This document shows positions 1-8,791 of a DNA stretch of 64,000 nucleotides, in pieces. The stretch covers positions 1 to 64,000 of the forward strand of contig DASYXW010000058.1 in NCBI GenBank assembly GCA_035934405.1. Reading direction: 5' to 3'. Position 1 is the first letter of the stretch; each line of letters opens with the position of its first letter. The translations under genes were made by a program, and so were the position numbers. Origin of the DNA: DASYXW01 sp035934405 (GTDB lineage Bacteria > Acidobacteriota > Terriglobia > UBA7540). Under the pieces are notes generated by a model. It saw only the letters and a program-made list of their open reading frames with translations, was not told the DNA's origin and did no database searches.

Positions 1-328
1 CACGCGCTCGGGGCCGGCCGCGGGCGCGAAGGCCTGCTCGAAGCGGGCGACGTGAGCGCGATAGCGGTCGAGACTTTCGCCCAGCCACGGCAGGCTGCGC
101 TCGAAGAGCCGGGAGAAGAATCCGTGCTTGAGGCGCGGAGCCCAGCGCTGGGCGCGGGCCTTGACCAGGTTCGAGCGATTGGCCTCAAGGCGCTGCGGAG
201 TGAGCCGAAAACGGCGCTTGAGGCGCGGCGCCGCGCCGGCTGGGGGAGAGGGTTCGCCGCCGCTGGGAGGCGCGGGCGGAGGCAGTTCGGAAGTGGAGGC
301 TGGAGTGGGGGAGTCGACGGGCGCTCAC
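1..328 (-). CDS. Partial hypothetical protein, ANR-N / LKHG-type, cut by window edge, possible frameshift
   Basis: The minus strand carries an open frame from 324 to the left edge, with no stop, that reads in order a Pro-rich linker, TPQRLEANRSN, then WAPRLKHGFFSRLF and a charged helix. The ANRxN...LKHG arrangement resembles a family of unassigned proteins common in Acidobacteriota; the function is not known. The frame has no ATG, GTG or TTG of its own after an upstream TGA at 327-325. The only start with a Shine-Dalgarno-like AGAAAGGG is a GTG at 328, which lies one frame off. Either a one-base frameshift (real or a sequence error) joins them, or initiation uses a non-standard codon. A near-consensus promoter sits just upstream, so the locus is probably expressed. 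Confidence 0.45.
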
Positions 329-354
329 CGCCCTTTCTGCAAGGGGTAAAGGAC

Positions 355-383
355 ATGATATACCCAAGTTAGTGGATTGTCAA
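355..383 (-). promoter_or_regulatory. Sigma-70 promoter of the partial left-edge gene
   Basis: On the minus strand TTGACA (383-378) and TATCAT (360-355) are separated by exactly 17 bases. Transcription would start near 348, about 20 bases ahead of the GTG at 328. Confidence 0.7.
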
Positions 384-513
384 GTAAATTATTTCTGAGG
401 GGGCGCTCCTGACAGGGGCGGGGCCGGTAAGCGCAGGTGTCTCGGAGGCGCACCGGATCGCAGACATCCCGACAAAAGGCGTCGGGACGTATGCGCCACC
501 CGCGCAATCGAGG

Positions 514-1842
514 TTATTGGGCGGCGGGTCTCGGAGGGGTTTGCCGAATGAAGAAATGCCACTTGTCTGTGCCGGCGGGCACGGCGACGTCGAAGAAGCC
601 GACCATCATCTCATCGTAGGTCTGGTCGCCCCAGTGGACGGCCTGGGTGGGGTCCGGGTTGTGGGGGTTCTGGCGCGAATTGTCGAACCAGGCGACGGCC
701 TGCAACTCCGTTCCGGCCTTCAGGAATCGCGGCGCCGCGAGCCGGTAGCTCAGTTGCCAGTAAAAGTTGTAGTTGACGCGAAGCAGCGTTTCAACCCTGC
801 CGTCGCGGTGGATGATGTTGTACTCGAACCGCTTGCCGCGCAGATGCATGTGCGGGAAGAAGCTGAGCAGAGTGCAATCGTTCGGCAACGTGCCGTGGAC
901 CTCGACGCGGAAGTCCGGCACTTCGGGCGGAATCACGAAGCGGCTATTGGTCAACTGCAGGGTGAGCACGCGCTGGCGGGGCGGCTGTTTGGCGAAAACC
1001 AGGCCGATGCGGGTCTGGTCGGTCGCTGCATGGCCATTGGTCGTATAGTGCATCTGAAAGACAATGTCGGAACCAGCGGGAACAAACTTCGCCATCGTGG
1101 CGGGCCACTGGTCGGGCGCGCTACCCGGAGCGTATACCAGCAGGATGTCACTGTCGGTCCATTCAGCGTCGCGCCGATCCCGTGCGTCGCGCAAGCTCGA
1201 AGCCGTGAAGGGAACGCCCAGCGGCGCGTGCCGCAGCCACTTGGAATCGGGCGGCCGGATGTAAACGACGGCATGATGGACGTGCTCCGGGCTGGAAGGA
1301 AGAATCTGCGACATCCGCACCCAGGCGTCGCTGGTAAATCCGGTGGGCACGATTTCATACGTATATTCCACATCACCGTGAGCGGGGATTTTCACGGGAG
1401 CGGGCATTTCGAGCACGCGGTCGGGCCGCCCGATGTTCCATCCCGCTACCCAGTGGCGGGGCGGAGGAGCGCGGCGCGGATCCCCGGCCGGCGCGCCGGC
1501 GGCAGCCCAGGAGGCGAGGGTCGCGATCTGCTGCGATGTAAGCGATGGGTTATTCGAGAAGTGTCCGCAGCACGGGCCGGCGAACCACGGCGGCATCTTT
1601 CTTGACCGCGTCGCTTGGGCGATAGCTCCCGCCCAAGGCTGCGTTTCGCGGTAGGTCACGAACGGCATCGGCGCGATGCCGCCTGACCGGTGGCAGCTCT
1701 GGCAATGGTCCTGGAGGATCGGCAGAACGTCGCGATAGAAGGCGGGCGCGGCCGGTTTTCCGGCGGGCAGCCCTACGGCTTCGGCGAGTAACAGAACGAC
1801 CGCGGCGGCCTTCGCGCATGTGCTCAAGGCAAGGTTGATCAT
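514..1842 (-). CDS. Secreted c-type cytochrome / copper monooxygenase-like protein
   Basis: The 442-residue protein starts at an ATG preceded by a GAGAAG-type ribosome site; the open frame extends 26 codons further upstream, but those residues do not look like a leader. Residues 1-25 form a signal peptide. A haem c motif CQSCH lies at 47-51, followed by the MPPWF segment near 83. The rest resembles the peptidylglycine-monooxygenase fold: EHVHH at 186-190, a QMHYT segment near 263 and HMHLRG at 331-336, i.e. paired His ligands typical of two copper sites. Such fused cytochrome/Cu-monooxygenase-like proteins are frequent in Acidobacteriota; the substrate is unknown. It is probably periplasmic and depends on the cytochrome c maturation genes found at 36-43.6 kb. 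It stands alone. Confidence 0.75.
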   Translation of the reverse strand: MINLALSTCAKAAAVVLLLAEAVGLPAGKPAAPAFYRDVLPILQDHCQSCHRSGGIAPMPFVTYRETQPWAGAIAQATRSRKMPPWFAGPCCGHFSNNPSLTSQQIATLASWAAAGAPAGDPRRAPPPRHWVAGWNIGRPDRVLEMPAPVKIPAHGDVEYTYEIVPTGFTSDAWVRMSQILPSSPEHVHHAVVYIRPPDSKWLRHAPLGVPFTASSLRDARDRRDAEWTDSDILLVYAPGSAPDQWPATMAKFVPAGSDIVFQMHYTTNGHAATDQTRIGLVFAKQPPRQRVLTLQLTNSRFVIPPEVPDFRVEVHGTLPNDCTLLSFFPHMHLRGKRFEYNIIHRDGRVETLLRVNYNFYWQLSYRLAAPRFLKAGTELQAVAWFDNSRQNPHNPDPTQAVHWGDQTYDEMMVGFFDVAVPAGTDKWHFFIRQTPPRPAAQ

Positions 1843-2021
1843 GAACTTCTCAACCCAATCCCGGCTCGGTTCACCGGCCAACCTGTAATATACAACGGGC
1901 CGGCCGCCGGTCAGTCCCAAGCCATCCTTCGCGGGACGAAGAGCATCTAGGTGGTCTGGTCCAGAACCGCGTGTTCTCGATTCCGCTTCTGCTCAGGAGG
2001 CGCCACGAAGGCGAACAACCC

Positions 2022-2050
2022 TTGACTTTCAAGCCGGGAGAAAATATAAT
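2022..2050 (+). promoter_or_regulatory. Sigma-70 promoter of the GWxTD gene
   Basis: TTGACT (2022-2027), a 17-base spacer and a perfect TATAAT (2045-2050). The predicted start of transcription near 2057 excludes the upstream in-frame ATG at 1971 and supports translation from 2073. Confidence 0.8.
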
Positions 2051-2072
2051 CCGCAACCAGGGGATGGTGAAG

Positions 2073-3740
2073 ATGAGGCCTGACGGGATGGAGCCGGCAA
2101 AGGAAAGCTCCCGTAAGCGCGCTTCGGCGCTCTGCCGGGGGATCGCCGTGGTGTTTCTGGTCCCGGTGCTCGCCGGCCTGGTGGGTTCCTCTCTGTTCGC
2201 ATTTCCTCCCGACAAAAAAGACAAGGAAGAGAAGAAGCGGGAAAAGGCCATCCAGAAGGAAATGGAGAGCCCGTACAAGAAGTGGCTCACGCAGGAAGTT
2301 CCTTACATCATCACGCCGGAAGAGCGGTCGGCGTTCCTGAAGCTTTCCACGGACGACGAACGCGAGCAGTTCATCGAGGCGTTCTGGGAACGGCGCAACC
2401 CCAACCCCGGCAGTCCGGAAAACGAGTTCAAAGAGGAATACTACCGGCGCATCGCGTACGCCAACGAGCACTTCGCTTCCGGGATTCCGGGCTGGAAGAC
2501 GGATCGCGGGCGGATTTACATCACCTACGGCCCGCCGGACGAGATTGATTCGCATCCGAGCGGCGGCAGCTACGAGCGTCCGGAGGAAGAAGGCGGCGGC
2601 GAGACGTCCACGTATCCTTTCGAGGACTGGCGCTACCGTTACATTGACGGCATCGGAGAAAACATCGAGCTGGAATTCGTGGATCCCTCGCTGTCGGGCG
2701 AGTACCACCTGACGATGGACCCGGGCGAGAAGGACGCGTTACTGCACGTCCCCGGCGCCGGACTCACCGAGCTCGAGTCGCTGGGCCTGGCGTCCAAGAC
2801 GGACCGGTTCACTCGCGCCGACGGCATGACCACAGGGCGGGCTCTCGGCGGCCAGCCGGAAAGCATGGAAGAGTTCACGCGGCTTGACCTGTTCGCCAAG
2901 ATTTTTAAGGCGCCGGAGGTGAAGTTCAACGACCTCAAGGCGGTGGTGACGCACAAGATTTCCTCGTCGCTTCTGCCTTTCAGCGTGCGCACGGATTTCA
3001 TCCGCATTACCGAGGAGAGCGTCCTGACGCCGATCACGATCCAGGTGGCCAACAAGGATCTGGAGTTCCAGAACAAGGACGGCGTGATGCACGGCGTGCT
3101 CGACATATACGGCGAGTTGAGCACCTTGAGCGGCAGAATCGCCAACACCTTTGAGGACAGCGTGGCGCTCGACGTGCCCGAGCACGATTTTCAGTCGTAT
3201 GTAAACCGCAAATCGGTTTACCAGAAGGCGCTGCCGCTGCGGCCGGGCCACTACAAGCTGAGCGTGGTGGTGAAAGACGACAATAACGGACAGGTGGGCT
3301 CGACGGACATCGGCATCATCGTGCCCGACTATGCCGACGACAAACTGTCCGCGAGCTCGCTGATCCTGGCCGACCTCATCCAGCAGTTGCCCACCAACCA
3401 GGTGGGGACCGGCCCATTCGTCATCGGCGGCACCAAGGTGCGGCCGAGCGTCGGCGATGTGTTTACGCGCGACCAGAACCTCGGCATCTACATGCAGGTG
3501 TACAACCTGCAGCCAGACCCGAAAACGCACCGCCCGTCGGCGAGCATCCAATACGACATCTCGAAGGACGGCAAACCCCTGTTCACCCACACGGAGCAGG
3601 CTTCTACCGCGCAGGTGACCATTGACAAGCTGCTGCCGCTGAAACCCCTCCAGCCCGGCAAGTATACGGTGGAGCTCAAGGTCACCGACAACGTCCGGCA
3701 GCAATCGGTTTCTCCGACGGCAACGTTTCAAGTACAGTGA
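2073..3740 (+). CDS. GWxTD domain-containing secreted protein
   Basis: The 555-residue product has a membrane/signal segment at about 23-43 after a basic N-terminus, then a very charged stretch (48-66). The GWxTD domain follows, beginning at PYKKWL (68-73), with the signature GWKTDRGR at 140-147 and the segment IYITYGPPDEID. The C-terminal half is beta-rich, with two Ig-like blocks. The family is widespread in Acidobacteriota and Bacteroidota, is thought to be exported, and has no established function. The start at 2073 was chosen because AGGGG lies 9 bases upstream and the promoter starts transcription near 2057; ATG codons at 2064 and 2088 are alternatives. It is followed at once by a TonB-receptor-like gene, so the two may be co-transcribed. 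Confidence 0.85.
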   Translation: MRPDGMEPAKESSRKRASALCRGIAVVFLVPVLAGLVGSSLFAFPPDKKDKEEKKREKAIQKEMESPYKKWLTQEVPYIITPEERSAFLKLSTDDEREQFIEAFWERRNPNPGSPENEFKEEYYRRIAYANEHFASGIPGWKTDRGRIYITYGPPDEIDSHPSGGSYERPEEEGGGETSTYPFEDWRYRYIDGIGENIELEFVDPSLSGEYHLTMDPGEKDALLHVPGAGLTELESLGLASKTDRFTRADGMTTGRALGGQPESMEEFTRLDLFAKIFKAPEVKFNDLKAVVTHKISSSLLPFSVRTDFIRITEESVLTPITIQVANKDLEFQNKDGVMHGVLDIYGELSTLSGRIANTFEDSVALDVPEHDFQSYVNRKSVYQKALPLRPGHYKLSVVVKDDNNGQVGSTDIGIIVPDYADDKLSASSLILADLIQQLPTNQVGTGPFVIGGTKVRPSVGDVFTRDQNLGIYMQVYNLQPDPKTHRPSASIQYDISKDGKPLFTHTEQASTAQVTIDKLLPLKPLQPGKYTVELKVTDNVRQQSVSPTATFQVQ

Positions 3741-3764
3741 CGAGTGACGAGTGACGAGTGACGA
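3737..3764 (+). repeat. Four perfect tandem copies of GTGACGA
   Basis: The heptamer GTGACGA occurs at 3737, 3744, 3751 and 3758. It supplies the stop codon of the GWxTD gene and the GTG start and first residues of the next gene. It is one of several short-word arrays that sit at gene ends in this window. Confidence 0.9.
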
Positions 3765-5544
3765 TCAAGCTCGATTGAACCATCGAAGGCGCCTCGCGCA
3801 GGCCCTTATTGCCGCTGTTGCCGTTGCGTGCCTGATGGCGGCTGCTCCGCGGGCGCGCGGCGCGGGCTACGGCCGCGTCTCGGGCACGGTAAACGATGTG
3901 CAGGGCAGCCCGCTGGTGGGCGTTACGGTGCTGGTCATGGCGTCGAGCGCCTACAATTTCGACCATATCGCCCATCGCGTTATTACCGACACCCACGGCC
4001 GCTTCACGGTTGAGCACCTACTGCCCGGCCGGTATTCGTTGCGGATCACCTCAGCCACCCACCTGCCGGTGATGCGCAACGACCTCCAGGTGACGCCGGG
4101 TTCGACGGTGGACCTGCATCTGATCCTCGGCGATATCTTCGCGCCTTTCCGCCTGCAGGCCCCCGCCGGCTCCTCGGTCACCCTGGCGGGCGATGACTGG
4201 AAGTGGGTCCTCCGCACGTCAGCCTCAACACGGCCCATCCTGCGTTTCAAGCCTGACCGCTCAAACTCATCCCGGCGGGGTTACGCGGCCAGCCAGCGGC
4301 GGGCGTTCGGCGTGATGCCGGGTGTGGACCGCTCCAATCCCTTGGCAGCGGACCCCGGGCTCGGCAGCGTGATGGCTTACTCGCGTGCGCTTTCCGACGA
4401 CGCCGATTGGTTGGTGGCTGGTTCGATGGGAGCGGGCGGATTCACCGGGTCTTCGCTGGTCACAGCGTTCCGGCGCAACCTGGCGGGCGGCAACCCGCAG
4501 GAATTGGCCTTGGTGGTGCACCAGTTGAATCTGACGCAAGGCGCGGGCTCGCCGGCGGCCGCGGGCATCGGCAGCCTGGCCAACGCCCAGGGCGTGGTGG
4601 CAAGTTACACACAAGCGCGGCGGCTCACGCCGTCGCTCACGCTCACGAGCGGCTTGGAAATGGACTACCTCGACGCTTTGAGCGGCGCCCTGGCGGCGAG
4701 CCCGCGCGCCAGCCTGGAATATCGCGCCGGGCCGTCCACCCTGCTCACGCTCAAGTACGGAGCGTCGCCCGTCGCCGGTGACGGCACATTGCTCGACCGC
4801 GTGGGCGATCTGACTGCTTTCCCGCGCGTGACGCTGCGCGGATACCGTCCTGAGCTCGAGCAGGCGCATCACGCCGAAGTGAGCGTTACGCACCGCTTGG
4901 GCGCCAATTCAACGGTGGAAGTGGCCGCCTACCGCGACTCATTCCAGGACGCGGTGGTGCGCGGCTTCGGCAATGCGACGGTCTGGCAGGACCTGGAAGG
5001 AAATTTCCTTCCCAACACCGTCTCCAATGGCGTCAACCTGGATGCGGGTAATTATCGCTCCGTGGGTTTTCGGTCTACCGTCACGCGGCGGATCGGTGCC
5101 CACGTCCAGGCGGCCGTTCTTTACTCCAACGGCGATGCTTTGGTGCTCACCACCGGCCCGCGCTCGCAAGAAACGCAGTCTGTCCGTAACGTTCGCGACG
5201 CCCTGCGCACGTCGCGCAGCGACTCCATCGCCGGCAAGTTGCTGGCGCAGGTTCCGGGTACTAAGACAACCGTCATCACCTCCTACGAGTGGGTGGGACG
5301 GGGCCGCGTGACCGGCGTTGACCCGTACGGCCAGGCGGGATTGGGCATTGATCCTTACCTCGGCGTCCAAATCCGGCAGCCGCTGCCCTCGCCGGGCTTT
5401 CTGCCGGCCCGTATTGAGGCCGTGGCGGATTTCCAGAATCTGCTCGCCCAGGGCTACGCCCGCTTGGCCGGCGCCGGCGGTCAACCCCTCGTCCTGACGC
5501 CCGCCTACCGCAGCTTCCGCGGCGGCTTTTCCGTCCAGTTCTAG
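3751..5544 (+). CDS. Carboxypeptidase-regulatory domain / TonB-receptor-like outer-membrane protein
   Basis: The 597-residue protein begins with a signal peptide (about 14-37), then a carboxypeptidase-regulatory beta-sandwich at 40-125 (GRVSGTVNDVQGSPLVGVTV, then TDTHGRFTVEHLLPGRYSL). The remainder is a long run of alternating beta-strands with aromatic ends, and the last residue is Phe, as in outer-membrane barrels. This is the architecture of Oar/CarboxypepD TonB-dependent receptors, but it is about half their usual length and no plug or TonB box is evident. The GTG start lies inside the GTGACGA array, so the true start is uncertain. The ligand is unknown. Confidence 0.65.
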   Translation: MTSDDQARLNHRRRLAQALIAAVAVACLMAAAPRARGAGYGRVSGTVNDVQGSPLVGVTVLVMASSAYNFDHIAHRVITDTHGRFTVEHLLPGRYSLRITSATHLPVMRNDLQVTPGSTVDLHLILGDIFAPFRLQAPAGSSVTLAGDDWKWVLRTSASTRPILRFKPDRSNSSRRGYAASQRRAFGVMPGVDRSNPLAADPGLGSVMAYSRALSDDADWLVAGSMGAGGFTGSSLVTAFRRNLAGGNPQELALVVHQLNLTQGAGSPAAAGIGSLANAQGVVASYTQARRLTPSLTLTSGLEMDYLDALSGALAASPRASLEYRAGPSTLLTLKYGASPVAGDGTLLDRVGDLTAFPRVTLRGYRPELEQAHHAEVSVTHRLGANSTVEVAAYRDSFQDAVVRGFGNATVWQDLEGNFLPNTVSNGVNLDAGNYRSVGFRSTVTRRIGAHVQAAVLYSNGDALVLTTGPRSQETQSVRNVRDALRTSRSDSIAGKLLAQVPGTKTTVITSYEWVGRGRVTGVDPYGQAGLGIDPYLGVQIRQPLPSPGFLPARIEAVADFQNLLAQGYARLAGAGGQPLVLTPAYRSFRGGFSVQF

Positions 5545-5962
5545 CCGCCAGCCGAGCCGGCTGCGCTGCCCGTTGGATTTTCCTCTTACCGATATGGTAG
5601 CTTGCGATTCCAAAACGAACTGGCAATTTATGAACCATCAATACCGGAATGTTTCCTGGAATCAACAGATGGATAATGCTGAGAAACTGCTCCGTCAACA
5701 TGGGACGGCGTGGGAGAAGGGTGTCGGGTCCCCTTTTTTCGACTGACTCCTCAAGGGCGCCGAAGCGTCATTGAAAGGCCATCTTCTACTGAAAACTGTA
5801 TGGTCTATCCGCAATTATATAGTAGCCTTCTGAAAAACGTAGGCAATTCTGTATGTCGCTGTATCATCATGTGCTTAGATTCTTCAGTCCAGAGCAAAGT
5901 GGCAGGTAACTTGCTTACTAACATTTTCGACCCTTCGGAATCTGTCTGGGCCGGTTAGTCGC
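5545..5962 (+). other. AT-rich 418-base intergenic region containing a sigma-54 promoter
   Basis: No coding signal was found on either strand. The region is much richer in A and T than its neighbours. A sigma-54 promoter lies at 5901-5915 and nothing else could be assigned; the 350 bases ahead of it are where enhancer sites for a sigma-54 activator would be expected. Confidence 0.6.
5901..5915 (+). promoter_or_regulatory. Sigma-54 (-24/-12) promoter of the kinase/regulator pair
   Basis: TGGCAGG-TAAC-TTGCT matches the sigma-54 consensus (TGGCACG, four bases, TTGCW) with the GG and GC elements at exact -24/-12 spacing. Transcription would start near 5927, 36 bases before the kinase start codon. 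Because the operon encodes a sigma-54 activator, autoregulation is likely (inference). Confidence 0.7.
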
Positions 5963-8791
5963 ATGAATCCGACGCCTCAAGTTCGCTTTACGACGCTCTT
6001 GGTCGCCCTTTTGAGCGGGGCGCTCATCGTTTGCGGCTACCTCAATTTTCGCCAGCGCGCCAATTACCAGTTGCCCACCGACGGCGTCTCGTGGGTGGAT
6101 TCCTCCGACGGCGTTCAAGCGTGGATCGTCGCGGCCGCGGGGCCGGCCTCGAGCGCCGGCATTCGCGAGGGCGATTTGCTAGTCTCGGTGGACGGCGTCG
6201 CGGTAAAACGCGCCTCCGACGCCGCCCGCGCCGTCTTTCGCAGCGGGGTGTGGTCAAGCCTCACCTACGGCTTGGTTCGCCAGGGCCAGCGATTTGACGC
6301 TCAGGTCGTCGTCACTCCGCAGGCCAATTCCAGCCCGCTTCGTCATTACCTCGATTTCGTCGGGCTGCTCTACTTGTTCATCGGCGCCTTCATTCTTTTG
6401 CGGCGCTGGACAGCGGCCAAGTCCCTTCATTTCTATTTCTTTTGCCTGGCGTCCTTCGTTCTGTTCACGTTTTCCTACACCGGCAAGCTGAACACCTTTG
6501 ATTGGACGGTCTATTGGCTGAACGTGGCCGCCTGGATCCTGACCCCTGCCCTGTTCCTGCATTTCTGCCTGAGTTTTCCGGAGCGTCCGCAGTGGCTCGC
6601 GCGCCGGCGCTACGCCATCCCGCTGGTTTACGGGCCGGGAGCACTGCTGGGCGGCGTGCACGTTCTGGTCTCCGCCGGCATCCTGACACTGGCCATGCCG
6701 CTCGCCGCGGCAAGGTGGGCGGTGGACCGCGTGGAGATCGGCTACTTGGCGGTGTATTTCCTTTTGGGCGCCGCCGCTTTGCAACACTCGTACCGCCGCG
6801 CGCGGTCTCCTCTGCTCAAGCAACAGTTGAAGTGGGTGACGCGGGGGACGTGTGTCGCCATCGTTCCGTTTTTCCTGCTTTACGCCGTGCCCTACTTCCT
6901 GGGATACCTGCCCACGCTCTGGATGAAAGCTTCGGTGTTCTCGCTCATTTTCCTGCCCCTGACCTTCGGGTACGCCATCGTGCGCTACCGGCTGATGGAC
7001 GTCGACATCATCTTCCGCCGCGGGATTGCCTACACTCTTGCCACGCTCTCGATCGTCGGGGTTTATTTCGCCGTCATCGCCCTGTTCGCGGACTACTTCC
7101 ACAACTGGGTGCCGGAAACCGGACACGGGGGCTGGATTTTCGCGATTATCGTCACCGCCCTGCTTTTCCAGCCCCTGGTGAAATGGATCCAGGCGCGTTT
7201 GGATCGGTTCTTCAACCCCGAGCGCTACGACTACCGCCAGACGCTGCTCGATTTCGCCCGCGAGCTCACTTCTGAGCTGCACGTGGGCCGCCTCGTTGAC
7301 CGGGTGACGGAGCGGCTGGGGGAAACCCTCGATGTGGAGCGCGTGGCGATTGTGTTGGCGACGGGTTCGGGAGATTTTCGACTGGCGAGCGCTCGCGGCT
7401 TTACTTTTTCCGGCGATCCGGACTTTAGTTACCTCAATCCCCACCGCGCCGAGCTCGGCAAAGGGTACTTGTTTTTCGATAGCGTACGAAGAGCGTTCGG
7501 CGTCTCGCCAGAGGCGCGGGCAACAATCGAGCAGCTCGATCTTCACTACTACCTGCCCTTCAAGGTGAAGGGGCAAACGCTCGGCTACTTGGGCCTCGGC
7601 AAGACGCGCCACGGCGATTTTCTTTCGAGCGAGGACATCAGCCTGATTGAGACGCTCGCGGGGTACGTCTCGATCGCGCTCGAAAGCGCCGGGCTCTACG
7701 AGTCGCTGGAGCAGACCGCGCTCCAGCACCAGGCTCTCAAGGATTTCAGCGAGAGCATCATTGAGTCGATCAGCGCCGGGGTGCTGGCGGTGAACCTGGA
7801 GGAGAGGGTTGAATCCTGGAACTCCGCCATGGAGACGCTGTATGGCCTCGAGCGATCGCAAGCCTGCGGGCGTCGGCTGGCAGAGATTTTCCCGCCGGAA
7901 CTGATTTCAGAACTGCCCTCGAATGGCGCGAGCCACCAGGCGTTCTCACTATACAAATTCCGGCTCAGCACGGCCGACGGCAGGCAGTTGATCGTGAACA
8001 CGTCGATGGCGCCGCTGGTGGGCAAGGACGGCAGCGTCATCGGCCACCTGCTGATTTTCACCGACCTTACCGAGCGCGTCAGCCTGGAAGACCAGTTGGT
8101 GCAGGCGGAGAAACTCTCTTCCATCGGTCTGCTCGCGGCCGGGGTGGCCCACGAGGTGAATACCCCCCTGGCGGTGATTGCCTCGCAGGCGCAGATGCTG
8201 GCGCGGCAGATGCCGGCGGAGGATGCGCGCAGCCGCATCGTGGAAAAGATCATCAAGCAATCGTTCCGCGCCTCCGAAATCGTCAACAGCCTGCTGAAAT
8301 TTTCGCGCGTCAGCGGCAGCGAATACTCCGAGCTCGACCTGAACAAGGTGATTCAGGAAACGTTGTCTCTGATCGAGCCGATGCTCAAGGCCTCGAGGAT
8401 TTCGTTGAACCTGCAGCTTGCCTCCGGGTTGCCCGCCGTCCATGGCAATGCCGGCAAGCTGCAGCAGGTGTTCATGAATCTGCTGGTGAACGCGCGCGAC
8501 GCCATGCCGCACGGCGGCGACCTGACCCTGGTGACCGAATGTGAGAACTCCACGGTGCGCGCCGAGGTGTGCGACACGGGGATCGGCATTCCGGCCGACA
8601 ACTTGAGCCGAATCTTTGACCCGTTTTTCACCACCAAGTCCACCGGGCGCGGCACCGGCCTCGGCCTCGCTGTCACCTATGGCATCATGCGCGAACACTC
8701 CGGCAACGTGCAGGTGGAAAGCCGCGTCGGCCGGGGAACCACGTTCCGCCTCGAACTTCCCGCCGCAAGGAAGACCGTGAATGCCGTCTAA
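5963..8791 (+). CDS. Membrane histidine kinase with PDZ, 7TM-like, GAF and PAS domains
   Basis: The 942-residue sensor has an N-terminal membrane anchor (about 10-28), a PDZ-like domain (40-115, with AGIREGDLLVSVDG), a multi-helix membrane region (about 130-390), a GAF domain (430-590), a PAS domain (600-705), then HisKA with the phospho-acceptor H730 in AGVAHEVNTP and a HATPase domain (DTGIGIP, FFTTK, GTGLGLAV). The PDZ should lie outside the cytoplasm, suggesting that it senses an envelope peptide or protease signal. The gene overlaps the next one by 11 bases, so they form a two-component pair. A sigma-54 promoter precedes it. The signal is unknown. Confidence 0.88.
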   Translation: MNPTPQVRFTTLLVALLSGALIVCGYLNFRQRANYQLPTDGVSWVDSSDGVQAWIVAAAGPASSAGIREGDLLVSVDGVAVKRASDAARAVFRSGVWSSLTYGLVRQGQRFDAQVVVTPQANSSPLRHYLDFVGLLYLFIGAFILLRRWTAAKSLHFYFFCLASFVLFTFSYTGKLNTFDWTVYWLNVAAWILTPALFLHFCLSFPERPQWLARRRYAIPLVYGPGALLGGVHVLVSAGILTLAMPLAAARWAVDRVEIGYLAVYFLLGAAALQHSYRRARSPLLKQQLKWVTRGTCVAIVPFFLLYAVPYFLGYLPTLWMKASVFSLIFLPLTFGYAIVRYRLMDVDIIFRRGIAYTLATLSIVGVYFAVIALFADYFHNWVPETGHGGWIFAIIVTALLFQPLVKWIQARLDRFFNPERYDYRQTLLDFARELTSELHVGRLVDRVTERLGETLDVERVAIVLATGSGDFRLASARGFTFSGDPDFSYLNPHRAELGKGYLFFDSVRRAFGVSPEARATIEQLDLHYYLPFKVKGQTLGYLGLGKTRHGDFLSSEDISLIETLAGYVSIALESAGLYESLEQTALQHQALKDFSESIIESISAGVLAVNLEERVESWNSAMETLYGLERSQACGRRLAEIFPPELISELPSNGASHQAFSLYKFRLSTADGRQLIVNTSMAPLVGKDGSVIGHLLIFTDLTERVSLEDQLVQAEKLSSIGLLAAGVAHEVNTPLAVIASQAQMLARQMPAEDARSRIVEKIIKQSFRASEIVNSLLKFSRVSGSEYSELDLNKVIQETLSLIEPMLKASRISLNLQLASGLPAVHGNAGKLQQVFMNLLVNARDAMPHGGDLTLVTECENSTVRAEVCDTGIGIPADNLSRIFDPFFTTKSTGRGTGLGLAVTYGIMREHSGNVQVESRVGRGTTFRLELPAARKTVNAV

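Noticed and set aside
1971..2072. Upstream in-frame start for the GWxTD protein at 1971
   Set aside because: The sigma-70 promoter at 2022-2050 lies downstream of it, so the transcript begins after that codon.
5710..5958. 82-codon frame in the gap before the histidine kinase
   Set aside because: No ribosome site, AT-rich non-coding composition, and it overlaps the sigma-54 promoter.
6254..7861. 535-codon open frame on the minus strand inside the histidine kinase gene
   Set aside because: It is antisense to a clear multi-domain kinase; the high GC of third codon positions keeps the opposite frame open. Its composition (Gln, His, Arg-rich) fits no protein family.
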